Assembly (NCBI GenBank): GCA_021397835.1
Contig: JAJFZO010000609.1
Coordinates: forward strand, 6,822,001-6,886,000
From: Moringa oleifera
Lineage: Eukaryota; Streptophyta; Magnoliopsida; Brassicales; Moringaceae
Direction: 5' to 3'
DNA: 64,000 nt
The position numbers and the translations under genes were made by a program. The notes below the pieces were generated by a model. That model did not search any database, was not told the DNA's origin, and saw nothing but the letters and a program-made list of their open reading frames with translations. Of this stretch, positions 1 to 14,205 are shown piece by piece. The number at the start of each line of letters is the position of its first letter. Within the stretch, counting starts at the first letter, position 1.

Positions 1-3000
1 ATTTTTGTCATAAACAATATATATATGTAAAATCTTTGTCCCATAAATAAACATGAGAGTAATAATTTTCATATCATCATGTTAAAGAATTCAATAAATT
101 TATTTGCATGTCAATATGAAAAATGACTTTATTATAAGAATTTTACTTTATATAAATTTTATATGCATAGACTAAGTTTATTATATCCTTTATAAATTAT
201 GAATATTATTCATAGAAGACGGTATTGTAAATTGAGTTTAAATACTTTCTAGTGACATTATTCGTAAATCATAAGGTTAGTAGTAGAAAATAATTTAGAT
301 TAACCTCATTTTACGCATGCACAATCTTTTTAACGCAAAGATTTTTTTTTCCTTTTACCATGAATGTAGATTTATTATCTATGAATATCAATAATAGTTA
401 TGTTATTTTTTTTAGTTACAAACTAATATTCTTAAAAAATTTTAAATATTATTTTTTAAAAATATGATTTGAACCACATAATATATTTTTATGTATTTAT
501 TTACAAATTTTATTTTGAGTAAAAATTATATAAAATTATGATATTTATTTTATATTACCATTCAAGTTTTAATATGTAAAACGTGAAAATCGAACTCTCA
601 TGTACTAATTTGAATCAAATTTCACGTTATAAAAAATTCAGTAATTATATTTTATGCAACGAATTTTGACTTAAAATTTTTTTAATAAATATAAAAAATA
701 TTCAACCTATCATCATAAAAAAATTTAAATTTTTTAGAGTACTAAGAATATATTTTTTTAAATTGACACTATTAAAAATTTTAAGAAAAAATCACTAAAA
801 ATAGATTTTGAATAAAAAATATTTAAATTGAAAGAATGAAATCCAAATAGAGTGATTAATTTATATGAGTTATTTTTAAGGCATTTAATAACGAACATAT
901 TCTTAATTTTTGAGAGCCATTGAGCTAAAGTCTAATTTAGATTAGCTTAACAGATCAAGATTTGATTTATCATATTTTAAAAATAAGAATTCAGTTAGTA
1001 CCATGAGGTAAACATTAAAATTTTATATAACATTTATCCTCTATTTTGATTGGCATTTTTCTTGTTTAAAATTTCATTTGCATCTTTCGATTATACTAAT
1101 TTTTTTTCCAGAAAAAAAAAAAAAACTCTATCTTGTAGAAGTTAAACTTGATCATGGTTCGAGTTAGGTTTGATTTTGATCTCGATTAGTCAGTTTATAA
1201 CTAAAAAAGGCAAGGCTTAGAATCACAACTGATTTCGAATTTAATTTAAGTTTAGTTAGTGTTCAATTTAAGATCGATACTAAGCTAATTTAGATTTCAG
1301 TTTTAAATTGGTTCAAAAATAGTTGAGATTAAATTTAGGGTTGGTTAGAAATCAGTTATGATTTGATTCACAAGGTCATTCAATTTTTTTATTGTTTAAA
1401 AAATTTAAAAATATATTGTTCAAATAATTATTAGGGAACACACATTTTAATTAAATTAATTAAATATTTAAATAATTTTATTAGAAAAAAATCAAAAAAT
1501 AATAATATTAAAATAAATAAATTATATATACAAATAAATAAATTGAAGTTCCACTTGATTTTTATAAAACTTAAGTCGTTTAGATATTCTCTTTGACTTC
1601 AAAAGAATCACACTTTAGAGTTCTTTTCATTGTTGAAAATCGTAACTCTCATTTTGGTTGTCCGTCATAATTTATTGATTTTTCAGCAAAGCATAATTTA
1701 ATTGTTGATGGATCCTTTGTTGCCGAAACTATGCGTCCGTCCAATTACCAAGATAAAGTTGGGTTTGAATTAAATGGACAAATATAAAAAATTCAGACAG
1801 TTCAGCCATCCAGCTGCCTCTAAATCTTGAAAAAAAAAAACTGTTAGAAAATAATTTGTATATAAGGACTTTCCTGCAATGAGGAAAAAAGAAGTCATCC
1901 CAAGAACCCTCTCTCTGCATCCTTCCAAAAGAGAGAGCTGCAAGAAATCAATGAAAAGTAACTGTCTACTGCTGTGGTAGACTTGCTAAAGGAAATAATC
2001 TGACCAACTAAGGCAAACTGTATCACATGTGAGATGACTGATTAAGTCATCTATTGCATTGACATCCTCCTATATTGACTTTGCTGTAAGCAACGTCCAA
2101 GGCCACTACCAATTTAAAATGTTCATTTGTAGGTTGTTTTATTGTAATTTTTCAATGCATGATTCATGAAACCATAGATTTAATGTCTAGTGGCCATTAC
2201 TAAGTTTCCCGTTCTAGCTTTTCCAATTAGTGATCCGCCAAAACACAGATCAAGTCAATGTCTGGTTGTCATTTGCCTATGATCCTTGTAGTTGCATTAT
2301 ATCCCAGGTGGTATGTTGATTTAGAAGTCAAATTTACTAAAATTAATTCAAATGTAGATGATATAATGAGTAAATGGTTTCCTTCTTTTCTTCAAAAAAC
2401 AACACGTATGGCTTCTTCGTTGTTAAAAAATTGAATAGGTGCCATACAATAAATTGTGCTCATCAGTCTAAACTAAAAATTAATTTACAATTCACCTCAT
2501 GCCTAATCATTTTCGAGAATAAAAAACCCTAATCATTTTATATGACTGATATATAATTGCTGCAAACTATAGGATATGTGATGGTCAGTTCCACCTGCAC
2601 CTTGATCAACATCTTTTTGCCCTGTCTTAATGCCTGGAAATTGATTTGAGTAGGAAAGCATGGCAATTTAATAATGCTTCTTCAAGTGGCTCCTTGTGAA
2701 TTTTCAATGCATGTTGCTTGATCTACCAAATCAGATTTAATGTGTGGACGTTACCTCTTGCCATATATTAAACGCATGCACTCTTTCTCTTCAACGCTCG
2801 CAGGAAGATTGAATGATTAGGCCTTTTAATTTGTTGTAAAAAAGCCAAGAACAGAACCCTTGTAGCATACCAATAGGGTACCATATTCTGCACAATATAC
2901 ATACATACATATATATATATGGAAAGAGGTGGATGAATAGATAGATAGATATAGGACAGCTAGCTGAATAGAAATTTGATAGCAAGCATGAAAAACTTAG

Positions 3001-3400
3001 AGTAGTTAAGTTTTAGAGTTTTTCAATTAGAAAAGCTGTATTAAGTTTTCATATATATATGCGCGTGCATGCATGCAAGCATGATATTATCAATCAAAAC
3101 ACTGAACATAAAAATGCTTTAATTTTCCCAGGCTTCGTAGTTACTTCTTGCATTAACTTGCTTCGGTTGAATCAAATAATGCAGGACAGTGAGCTAGAGC
3201 TATTGCTTCTATCTCTTCGCCTCCTATTAGCTCTTCTGCTCTCCCTTTGGCTTCGCCTACCTGCAAACCATTATTCTCAAGCAAGTTAATAATGAATTGG
3301 GAATTTACCATGTACAGCTAATTAAGTAGCAAAGTCAAAAAATTTCGTTATATATTTGTGTCAATGAAGAATCAAATAAAAAGTTGTACATTTCCTTTTC
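1..3400. repeat. Inverted duplicate of OSC-upstream block
   Basis: This block matches, in reverse complement, 39260-41530. Anchors I aligned by eye: 1-340 with 41160-41520; 1730-1775 with 40700-40745; 1925-1960 with 40510-40560; 2060-2340 with 40130-40440; 2600-2800 with 39790-39980; 3127-3270 with 39275-39420. Identity looks like about 75-85 percent, with small indels. In the copy at 39260-42416 the same DNA continues into an OSC promoter, so position 1 of this window probably lies just upstream of another OSC copy to the left. The first 100 bases also resemble 32280-32400, upstream of OSC1. I see no intact gene inside; short reading frames here are chance except the Leu-rich frame listed separately. 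Confidence 0.8.
3179..3289 (+). other. Leu-rich small reading frame, duplicated
   Basis: A 36-codon frame starting MQDSELELLLLSL and ending YSQAS. Its inverted duplicate at about 39274-39390 (minus strand) keeps a 38-codon frame starting MQVSDLQLLLLSL and ending RSQASQ. Both would make one hydrophobic, possibly membrane, segment. The two copies differ by more amino-acid-changing than silent substitutions by my count, which does not suggest protein-level selection. No ribosome-context or splice evidence supports expression. It may equally be part of an unrecognised exon or leader. Confidence 0.2.
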
Positions 3401-3620
3401 TTTCTTTTAATTTCCATGATTTCTTTGATCGTTGTGTGATAGTTGTATAGTTCATACATGTGTTCTAATAAATCCATTCTTGATGTGTCATAAGCGTATG
3501 CTTATTGCTTTTACCGATAATATCTACCTGACTGCCAATTCACTGTTTTACTGATTAACTTGGGTTTTATTCAATTTTCAAACTATGTTTTCATAGGGAA
3601 TCAATACAAAAAAAAAAAAA

Positions 3621-4156
3621 TTAAATATCATTTAAAATCTTAAGTTTAACCCCCTCTCTCCAATCATACATTAACTTTCAAAATGTATCCAAATAGACAT
3701 TGATTTATTGATTTATTCAAATTAAATCTTAACTCAAAATGATTATAAAAAATTAATAATTTTTTCATTGTTAAAAATGACTGCAGACTTCTTAAATAGA
3801 TTTTATACTTTATTTTGATTTTATTTCTCAAATTTAAATTTTTTTAATTAATTAATTATTTTTTATGAATTTTTAAAATTTTTATGGTATATTTTTTAAG
3901 AAAAATATTTTCAGTACTTAAAAAATTTTAAACTTTTTTATGAAAATAGCTTAAATATTTTATTACATCTATAAAAAATTATAAGTCAAAATTTATTCTG
4001 AAATATCTTTAATTTGAATATTTTTAATATTTAAATTTTTTAATGAGTTTAATTTTGATAAAATTAAAATATTAAAGTTTGTTTGGATACTTTTTGAAAG
4101 TAAATGTTTGATTGGAGAGAGATGGTAAAACTTAAAATTTTAAATGATATTTACCC
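3621..4156. mobile_element. MITE, MULE-type family, copy 1
   Basis: About 536 bp with long terminal inverted repeats: the left end reads TTAAATATCATTTAAAATC, and the right end in reverse complement starts GGGTAAATATCATTTAAAA and continues in parallel for about 75 bp. Same family as 37678-38205 and 51133-51673. Flanks are A-runs (3612-3620 and 4157-4165), consistent with a 9-bp target duplication with one mismatch. No coding capacity. Confidence 0.7.
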
Positions 4157-4436
4157 AAAAAGAAATATTTTTAAACCTAATTTGCTATGACAATTACAAC
4201 TTAATTATTGATTATCGCTTCTTATAACTTAAGACCTCCCTCCTTTAAGTGCTTTTTGAAGAATATCATTGACCCGACCAAAGCCCATACACTTTCAAAA
4301 TTCAAATTACCTTTCATCAATTGTTTGCTGCCACTTGACCAAAAATTCTGGGTCCCAAAAATTTTAGGTTCTTCGAGAAATTTGTTAGTTGATATCTCGA
4401 GATTTTTGATGTTGCAAGCTTTTAGTCATTATTACT

Positions 4437-7400
4437 TGAGGTGAGCATTTGGTTAATTTAATTCATTCGATTTAAAAATTTTAAAACTAAATTAACCAAA
4501 TTCTTTTAAAAATTAATCGAAATCGATCGAATTTAAAAGATAACTGAATTAACAAACCAAAATTTTTTTAATTGATTTATTCGATAACCGAATAAACTGA
4601 ACAAACTGAAAATTTATTTAAGTCCAAGTTTTATATTTTTTACTTTTAAATTATTTTAAATCTTGAACAATAATTTAGAAATCAAATATATATGATTTAT
4701 CATTAACAACTTATTTTATAGATGAAATATACAATTGAATTTTACTCCAATAACATCCTCATATATACTTACATAAAAATCAACATCTTTGATATATAAA
4801 AATCAAAAAATTTTATATATCAATAATAACTTTTAGAATATAAACACTTCAAATCATGAAAGAAAAATTCTTTTATATCAAAATATAACCGGTACATAAT
4901 ACATTAGCATTTAACGAAACAACAATATCAAAAAAAACATCTTATTGGAGTTACAATTTTTGTTTTTTCGATTTTACCTTTGGTTTCTTAAAAAAAGTTT
5001 TCTTCAACCAAGCAAAAGGCTGGAAAAACAAAAAAGACAAGTGCAAGAATGTCAAAAAAAAAAAAGAAGTGCATTCTTACTCATTATTAACGACAAAAAC
5101 TTACCTAAACAAAACTCCTCCCAAATTAGTTTATATGGTACTACAAAAATATTACATAATAAGATTATATTCAAATAATATTTAGACTTCCCATATAACA
5201 TCTTAATAACTAAGATTTCTCTTTTATGGTAATCAATCAACACAAAAAAAAAAAATCAAAAAATAAAGGTTAACTCACTACCAAAATCGCAACTATATAA
5301 GATATGAAACTAATAGTAATAAAATAAATTACTTTGAAATACTAGTACACTTTCACACTAATCAATTGTAGCATTTAATGTAATTTTTGACAAATCTATA
5401 AACATATAATCAAATTTGTTATTAAGAAAAAAGTTATTAAGCTTATCTAATAAAAATTAATAATTAAAAAAGTAAAATAATCAAATAAATAAATTAATTA
5501 CTCATATCAAGTTTCTCAAGCTCTACCAAAGTCCTCCCCAATGGCATCGAAATATAAAGATCCATGTAATCAATCTTGAGCAAAAATAAGAGCTTGTACA
5601 AGCTTAGGAGTCAATGAACTCCTATATGTATCAAGTACACATTTGTCAGTGAAGGAGATTTAGAAGCAAGCGTAAATATAGGAGCTGTCAATACATCATG
5701 AGCCATATGGGAAAGAGTGAAAAACATGCAACTATTAAGTTTTCATCAATTAAAAATATCAAAATTATCGTCATCTTTTGTATCTCCTTACATAAAAATT
5801 TATCCAATTATAATTTGTTTTTTTTCTGTTCCAATCTCTTTTTTATATCTTTTGAACTTAGACAAAAGAACTTGTCATTTCTTTTTCAAATTCTAATTTA
5901 TTTCCTCTACAATTTGGCTCACTTGACTATTTTCACCAACTTGTTCACATTGAGGTTGCAAATTTTTTTTATGCTCATCAAATAACTCTTCAATTGTTTT
6001 TCTTACATTACTAGTTATCGCTAAAGCTTATTCCTCATTATATATTTCTAAAAAGCAAAAGTTGACAAACTCAAACTTTTTTTTAGGATTAAGAATAGAA
6101 GCAATATATAGCAACATATTCATCTTCTCCACATTTTTTCAATACTTATCAAACTTATTTTTTATTTTTATTTTTGACCATTGCATTTAACTCAACATCA
6201 TGTTATGTTTCCTAATTATGCATAGTAGCATAAACATTATAAATATCGCCAAAAAAACTATTGGAGGTGACATATGAAAGAACCTGAAATTTTGATTATG
6301 AGTTCATAAAATTATTGCAAGAAAAGACAAAACCTCCTAATAGTTTTTTTAATTATTTTTTTCAGGTAACAAATCTCTCGTTATTAACTCATTTCCATAA
6401 TGAGGATCAACATCATCAAATATCTCAAAACCCTTCTCAAAATTTTGAGTTGTATCTAACATTAAATAAGTGGAGTTTCACTTAATGCTGACATCCAAAC
6501 AAAACAAACTTTTAATTTTAATTTTTTCAACTAAAACACATTCTTTAATTTTAGTCAGCCTTGCAAGTGATTGTTTCATATATTTAATAGCCCTTCTAAC
6601 ATGTGCAATTGACTTATTCATTTCTTTCAATCTATCAGTAATAATGAGATTAAGAATGCGCACAATGCATCTTAAATGAAGATATTTTCCTTCTTGAATA
6701 CATGTTCTTAAATTATTCAACTTTTTCTTCAAGTATGAGATTGTAACATCATTAGAACTAGCATTATCAACTATAACAATAAAAACCTGATCAATCTCCC
6801 AATCACATTTCTCAATGACTTTTTGATGGTCTTACAAGTGACATACAACCCCGAAAGCCTTTACCATCCATAAATTTGAAATGCAATTTATCCATAATGA
6901 TCATATCAGTTATACCCTTCTTAATGGCATCTTGATTAAACTTTTAACTGCCTAAAGATTGATTTCTTCCAGATTCAAAAACCAATTCAGTTTGACTAGA
7001 ATCAACACTAATATTTATTCTCTTCTTACAAGTACCCACATAAGATTTCAAAGCAATTGTTCTATTTCTTTTAAGATCAGCAAAAAAACCCTATATCACA
7101 ATAATTACATCCAGCTTTATGCTCACATTATTTATTAAAAAATTTGGTGAAGTTTTTTCAAACTTCTAATCTTGGCCTAAAAACTTTCCTCTTCAATTTT
7201 GAATTTGTAATGATGGATGAACTGAATCTAGTTATGTGGCATTAGGCCTAAGATCTATATCATCACTTTTAGTTGACATCTTTTAACTTCTAAAATAAAC
7301 AATAATTAAAAAAGTTAGTAATTTTCTATGAAGCTTTACTATAATCCCTTGTAGATATTCCATGAACAACAACATAATTTTCTATAACACTTAAAAATAT

Positions 7401-8491
7401 AATTGATTTAAAAAGGTTAAATTATATATTTCAAAAAGGTAAGTATTTTCAAAAGTATATATATTTAATCTATTTAATAAATATGCTAAAAAATAATATC
7501 AAAGACTTTTTTTATAAGCAAAATAATATTTTAGAATAGACAAATGGAAAGTAATAAAATGAAAGCTATTTATTTCTGTTAAAAAAGTACAATACTCAAT
7601 AATAAATTTATAGCATTTCTTTTTCAAACAACAAAATAATTACACTAATCAAATTATATATACTGCTTTCTAATACCTAGATAAGATGAAACATTTCAGT
7701 AGCAATAGCACATTGTACAAAAACTCATTTTAATAGTAATACCATAATCTTTCAAAATATGATTATTTATTAGAAAAAAATATAGTTTATGATTTTACAT
7801 TACATTAAGAAAAGATTCAAAGAAAAGATATAGAGCAAAAATAGAATGAATTAAAAAATCAATTCTTAAAAATCAGTTCTCTAGTTTATAGCACTGGATT
7901 GTTTTGCCTTGCATGTTGTAGCCACATACATACCACATACATAAAGAAGAAGTGGTAACACAAAATAAATTTATGGTACTTACCCATAGAAAAAGAATCA
8001 ACAAATATGACCTAGTTTTTGATTTTGAGTATGGTTATTACGAATTAGGATTTTAAAAATTAAAAAAATTAAAGAGATAAGAGAGTGTGTGTTGTTGCAA
8101 TAAGGATGAAAGTTAGAAAGAAAGAAGATGAAGCCTGAGGGAATGCGTATGCATGGGTGTGGTTGCAATGCAGTACGAATTAAGGTTTCTTAAGTTGAGA
8201 GAAAAGAGAAAAGGAAGAGGGAGTTGTGTCTGTATGAATAGGTGAATACTAAAAATATTAGGAGAAAAATAATAATATTATTAATTAATTTAATTAATTA
8301 AAATATTAAAATTAAAAATCAAAATTTTGATTAATTTTATTTAAAAATTTTTTAACCGAAATCGATCGAAAAAATTAAAAATTTTGATTTAAAAATCAAT
8401 TAACAACTAAAAATTGAAAAAACCGAATCGAATTAAGTGTATCCAATTTGGTTTATCAATTTTTTAGTTTTAACAGAATTTTGCTCGCCCT
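4437..8491 (-). mobile_element. Degenerate hAT transposon
   Basis: The ends are imperfect terminal inverted repeats: the left end begins TGAGGTGAGCATTTGG and the right end in reverse complement reads AGGGCGAGCAAAATTC. Putative 8-bp target duplications flank it: TTATTACT (4429-4436) and TAATTACT (8492-8499), 7 of 8 identical. Internally a broken minus-strand transposase is present (separate entry). Both subterminal zones are rich in ATCGAAATCGATCGA-like motifs and their complements. The boundaries are good to a few bases. Eight-base duplications and GGTGAGCA-like ends are typical of plant hAT elements. Confidence 0.7.
5500..7290 (-). pseudogene. hAT transposase (RICESLEEPER-like), broken
   Basis: Reading the minus strand gives a transposase interrupted by many stops and frameshifts. 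It starts near 7280 (MSTKSDD). Recognisable blocks: a degenerate BED-finger region near 7100-7200; a stretch at 6478-6760 (NASSND, YLKKKLNNLRTC, EGKYLHLRCIVRILNLII, LKEMNKSIAHVRRAIKYM, LFCLDVS); WNSTYLML-like and FEKGFEIFDD at about 6390-6475; KFDKYWKNVEKMNML-like and YIASILNPKKKFEF at 6060-6160; and a downstream segment leading to the dimerisation region near 5500-5700. These match the order of plant zinc-finger-BED RICESLEEPER/DAYSLEEPER transposases from memory. Clearly non-functional. Confidence 0.7.
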
Positions 8492-8499
8492 TAATTACT

Positions 8500-11400
8500 A
8501 ATGACGTTTTATTAGGTTCGATTGTTTTTATAGTGGTCTTCAAGGAGATTCTGATCTCCATTTCTTTTTTTGCATGGTAAAAAATATGCAAATCGTTATT
8601 CAAGCACTAATGCTAGATATGTTTGTCTTCACCGATGTAATGATTTCTTCCCAAGGTTTGACAAAATCAGTTCAATTCATTGCTCATAATTCTTAAAAAG
8701 AATTTGACTTAATTATAAATTTGATTGCATAACCTAAAGGTAAAAGTAGAATTTTCCCTTTCCTCCTTATTGTTGTAAAAAATAGTTGAAAGAAAAAGAG
8801 AATATATAGCAAACCAAGAAGTTTACAGTGAGGAATAATAGAGCTTTCATGATGTTCTTCTCTCGTAAGAGAAAAAGAATTCCAAATTTTGACTCAACAA
8901 TACTCAAACAGAGGTAAGAACTAGTGTGTCTCATGGGATCACTTTGATGTTTTAATCCATAACAAAAATTGACAACAAGATGTTATGACAACATAAGAAA
9001 GATTAGTTTCTCAAGAGAGGTACCTAATATTAATGTGAGGAAAAGATGGGCACCTGTATTTTTTGGGTTGTTACCTTCATGATTTGCAACTAAAAGATTG
9101 GGAAGAGATTCAGACCATAGCTAAGATGGCAATATTATTTTGTTGCAACCATTTTTCAAAATCTTAACATGTTCCTTGCTTAATGTCAAGAGCTTAAAGA
9201 CAAAGTTCATAGGCTGTCGAGGGATAAAGTTCCTACATAAAAGCTTGGGCCATTTTAGTCCCTTGGATTGATTGGCCTAGGCTATATTTTCAAGTTTGGA
9301 CTATCAAGTAAGGGTCCATTTTATGTTGAAACAATCTCTGACCTAGTTTGTGATGATGTAGATTTTTCTTTTTAAGCTTATTGCTTAAGTCCAAATATTG
9401 TTTTAACAAAACCTTCTTATTCCTTATCTTTAAAAATGAATTTTTTCCTTTAAAAACTAAAAAAAAAATAGATTTTTCTCAATTTATGCGCTTACATATA
9501 TACCAAATAATTTGTTTGTATCTATACAGTGCATGGATATCTTGTCACATTTAAATATAGAGATCACACACTTGATTTTTTACCCAAGGGATCAAGGAAA
9601 AGAAGTCCTTTTGGTACTCCTTTTGAAATATGCTTTTAGAGCTTTTAAAGGCTTGCTTGTTTGCTTTCTCAATGTGCCTTTATTTTCTTTCAATTCTAAA
9701 AAAATTGATTCTCCCTTTTCATGAGCTTTAGTGAGCTTCTCTTTCGTTCATCTCAAGGATCTTTCAGCTATCATTTCACTATTGAGGTCTCTTCATTTAA
9801 TTTTAGGTCTCAAGTTCCTTGTCGCCTTTCTAAGCGAGCTTCATCCTTATTTCTTATTTTTAAATGGCTTCCTTTTTAACTTGAAGCATTTCTTCTTGCA
9901 TTTCTACCAAGAATCTAAATACTTTAAGGTAGGAGAAAGGTATCCCTAACTTCATAAATATTTTTAGCCTTTCTCTTAGAAAAAGAGCTTGTGCTTCCTA
10001 GAAAAACACTTTGAGCGTGTATACTGCTACTCTTCAATCTATCATTCATTTTTCATATTCTCTTTTTGTTTAATTTGTGCAAATATTGTAGGATTTTCCC
10101 TTCTCAAATCACACCTGCAAGTTTTTATCACATAATAAGTTTCTTAAGTGCACTATTTAAGCTTGGTTTTACATAGATTCATGTAAAAGCATTCATCTAA
10201 TTTTTCACCATTGAAAAGAGTTCCACCACACTTGGGCTTTTTTACCTATGTTTTAAACACCAAAAAAATATTCTTTTTGAACCTTCCAAGGTCTTGAAAT
10301 ATATGGAGCAAAAGATTTTCTATTCGTCAGTTGGGAGAGGGTTTAGATTATCGTATTTGCAAATGAAGTATGGACATGCATGATGATAAGGAAGTTCTAA
10401 AAATTATGGATGAGGAGGGTAGGATGATTATTGAGGTTTTAAAAGGTGGTAAGACTCAAGACATTCTTGATTTAACCATTATTGAAATTCTAGATCCACT
10501 GTTTGGATTATTTCCTTTACCTATTAGGCTAATCTTGACATGTCAAGCATTCCTCTCTCCTCTCTTTTGACCTTCTATATTTTTTTTCCTTGACCTGAGG
10601 TAGGTTATATGCAATCCAAGGTAGATCTTTGTCAACTCATGGTTGGTCTTCTAAAGTTTCTTCAAGGGGGAGAAGGCTAGTTGATGTGAGTCCTTTGAAT
10701 TTTTGTACTTGCTAATTTTAGTATTTTCTTTTCTGTTTGTTCTTTTTTAAAAATAAATTTTTTTATTTGGTTTACAGGTTTCAAAAATTTGAGTGAAAAT
10801 CCCTCTCTTCCATCTGCAATGGCTTCAAAAGTTGACTTAAAAGCTGCAAGAAGAGAAAAAGCTTAACACGATTCTATCTTAAAGAGAAAGCCTAGCTAAT
10901 TCCCCAGAATTTACCTTTATTCCATCACCTAAAAAACCTCATATGAGATCTTCTCCATCACCTAACCAACATGTCTCAATTTTTTTTTAAAAAAAGATTT
11001 TTGTCCTCGAGTAAGTGCATTGAATTCTCAGCATCAAGTCTTCCATGTCTTGGAGGATCAGATATTTTTTTTCTTAGTGAATCTAAATTTTAGATCCCGA
11101 ATATACTTTTGGTTCTAAAGTTTTAAATGATACCATGACTCTTGAATTGACTCAAAGCACACTTTTTCCTATTAGTGAAGCTCACTTATCTAGTCGTAAT
11201 CCTATGAAAGTGGCCATAGAGGGCGTTTGTTTACTCAGACGTATAAGCGCATTAAAAGTTTATTTTCAACAGTAATGAATTTTTATTTTACATTTTTGTT
11301 TATACTTTCATTAGAGGCATTGTATGCTTTCCATGTTACATTAGATCAAAGTATTTGTAATTCCAAAGAAATTAATAATCTTAAGAAAGAGAAGACTGAT

Positions 11401-11815
11401 TTCATATAAAAGAAGTTGTAGTTCTTTAATAATTTTGAAGGGAAAAGAAGTAGATTCGAAAGCATTCATATACCCAGCTAGCTAATAGATCTATTTACAA
11501 TATTTAAGATAAAGAAGATTACAAAAGCCAATAGGCTTAAAATTAAACAAAAAAAGAAAAAAATATAAACTTAACGTTTCAAAAGCCCATTCCAAGATTT
11601 GTATAGAGATGTTCCTCTACATAAAGGGTTTTTTGTTTGAAAGCCTCCAAACACTATCTTTTCCAAGTCTATTTTCAGAATGGGCAACAAGATAAAGAAA
11701 GGTTTGAGAATGGATACTCCAATTCACATTTTCAAGGCAAACTAGACAGGTCTAATCTCTACAGTTGGTATTTGGGTTCAGAAGGTGGTGATGCTTGTAT
11801 TTTTTATATTTTAAT
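8500..11815. other. Unassigned intergenic DNA
   Basis: No gene or transposon family is recognised. Composition is less AT-extreme than the flanks. There are several plus-strand frames of 60-100 codons (9512-9724, 9731-9949, 10370-10570, 11227-11409, 11637-11939). They do not join into a longer protein and match no family I know. A purine-rich stretch near 10660-10685 (AAGGGGGAGAAGGCTAG) resembles a polypurine tract, so an old retroelement is possible but unproven. Confidence 0.4.
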
Positions 11816-12141
11816 AATAAAATATAATAAATTTTTAGCTTTAATTTATATTTTTAATTTTTATAAATTTAATATTTTTAAATATATGTTTAATTTTAAA
11901 TATGATTTAATAAATATGATTTTATTATATTTAAATTAATATTAATTAATTTAATATAAATTTTAAATTTTAAATTTTTTTAAAAATTATAAATTTATTT
12001 TAAAGACAGTTATAAAAAATAATATCTAAAAATACATTTTTAATGGTTAATATTTATAAGTATTATATATTTATTAATAATAATTGTTTGATAAATATTA
12101 TTAAAAATATAATAAAAAAATTTAATTAATATATATAAACA
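11815..12141. other. AT-rich low-complexity spacer
   Basis: Almost pure A/T runs (TTTAAATAT, AATTAATTTAA) up to the MULE target site. No coding signal. Confidence 0.6.
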
Positions 12142-12150
12142 TTTCTTTAT
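12142..12150. repeat. 9-bp target site duplication, left (TTTCTTTAT)
   Basis: Identical to 22050-22058 on the other side of the MULE. Nine bases is the standard Mutator duplication length. Confidence 0.85.
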
Positions 12151-14101
12151 GAGGAATTTTTATATTTAGCACTCCGCACATACGATTTTACAAAAATAAC
12201 CAATATTATCAATTCATGTTTTTTTAGCACTTTCTAAACAGTTTCGGACCAAGTTACCCTTAATGAAAAGCAACAATTACATTTCTACTCACTAAAAAGA
12301 ATACCAAAAGTCAAACTAACATTTCTCCCCATTTTTTAATAGTGTCTTCATCTCTTCGCGTCTCTTGCAATCTCTCTCACTAGATTTAAGTAATTTTGTG
12401 TTCATTTTTACAAATTGATCATCCAAAAACATCGATGAACTATTGAAAGTATTAAAAATCTATAAAGGTATGTTTTAAAACGACTATTTCGGCATAAAGT
12501 TTAGAGTTTTTCATTTTAAATACCCACGAACCAAATCTTTTTACGACGTCTGATTCTCCATTTTCTTTTGCATGTTTACTTTTATTTTTGTATATGAAAA
12601 CTTGATTAAATGCTTCTGTCATGTTTTAAATGATTTAAGTTGCTAGTTTATGAATCTCTAATGACTAGGTATATTAGTGTGTATTATTTTCATTTTTCTT
12701 TCAATACTTTGAAGTTGATTAATTTTTTTGAGAACATTGGGTATATTGGTGTGTACATTGGTGTGTATTATATGCGTGAACTGTGTTTTACTCTTTCATT
12801 TGTGGTGCTTGACTTTAAATTTCGCAAATGTTACTAACTTAGGTTTAAGTCATATGAATCTTAACATATTATTAAAAATCGTAATAACTTTTAGGAAATT
12901 GTTTCTTTTTTTATAAATTCGTATCAACGTCTTAAGTTTTTATATCAATTTTTTTAATTTTGTGTCAACGTTTTATAAATCCTTAATACATTCATCCATT
13001 ATTTTTTTTTCTTGTATAGATGGATGTTACTAAGAAATATTTGATTCCTAAAGAGAGTTGGAAGCTTTCAGCCAGAGTATTGAAGCACTGTGATATTGAT
13101 GTTGTATCAAATATAAAACGTGTTTTGAATGACTCTCAAAGGCAGAAGTTCAATACCACCTGCCTTGGTCACTTCTTCGAAGTGAATGAGGATTTTATAT
13201 TTTTTGGTTTAGTCATCCACAATTTACTACTTTGACAGATTAAGCAACCTAATGATGAAGAACTATGGTTTCGACTTGGGAAGCATGAAGTATGTTTTGG
13301 TAAGGAAGAATTTTGTTTAATCACCAAGTTGAGATTTGGAGAGCTACCAGACACAAATTTGATTTCACCAAATCAGTTTGGCATCCATGCTAACTATTTT
13401 GATGGGAAGAACAAGGTTACTACTAGTTCTGTTAAGTCAAAACTACTTGAAGGAGAATTTGATGAAGATTTCAATGATGCAGTAAAGCTTGCGTTGGTTT
13501 ACTTACTCAATGCCTTCATCAAAGGCAGTGATGAGCGACAACATATCCCCCAGTGGCATTTTTACCTTGTTGATAACTTAGAAGCATTCAATAGCTTTCC
13601 ATGGGTACCTTAGTGTACTGTAACTCATTGAGGTATTTCAAAAATGCTCTAACCACTCGAAATACTCAACGTGGGGAATTATCATACAACATATTTGGTT
13701 TTGTATGGGCTATAGGTATTAAACTTGTTGGTATCTATTTTTATTTATTTTTATGTTTTTATTTACTTTTTCAAAGACTTTGCAATACCTAACTTATCTT
13801 TTTATTCTAAGATTTTTACATTTGAGGTGATACCTAGCACGAAGCAGCATGCCACACGAATAATAAGATCACCATTGCCTAGAATTTATTGGTGAAAATT
13901 TGATCATAAGCCACACAATGGCCACTATAAGAGGATTTGTACAAACAAGGTACGTTTAAATTTGTATCATTATTGATTGAATTCATACGCAATATATTAT
14001 TTCATTACATCATTCACAATATCGTGACAACACTTAGAAATCGTTACAACAATAGTGAAGTCTTTGTTTTTTTTTTTTTTTTGTTTTTTACATGAACGTG
14101 T

Positions 14102-14205
14102 CAAAATTCACCATTTCATGCCAAGATTCACCATTTTCATGCCAAGATTCACCATTTCATGCCAATATTCACCATTTCATGCCAAGATTTACCATGTTCG
14201 TGCCA
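14102..14205. repeat. 20-bp minisatellite in MULE
   Basis: Five to six diverged copies of TTCACCATTTCATGCCAAGA, lying in an intron-like gap of the MULE Ulp1 gene. Confidence 0.8.

Noticed and set aside
2897..2965. Short microsatellites (ATAC, AT, GATA)
   Set aside because: Ordinary simple repeats in AT-rich spacer.
10370..10570. 66-codon frame starting MDMHDDKEVLKIMDEEG
   Set aside because: Looks protein-like but has no family match, no continuing exon and ends in AT-rich DNA; kept only as part of an unassigned region.
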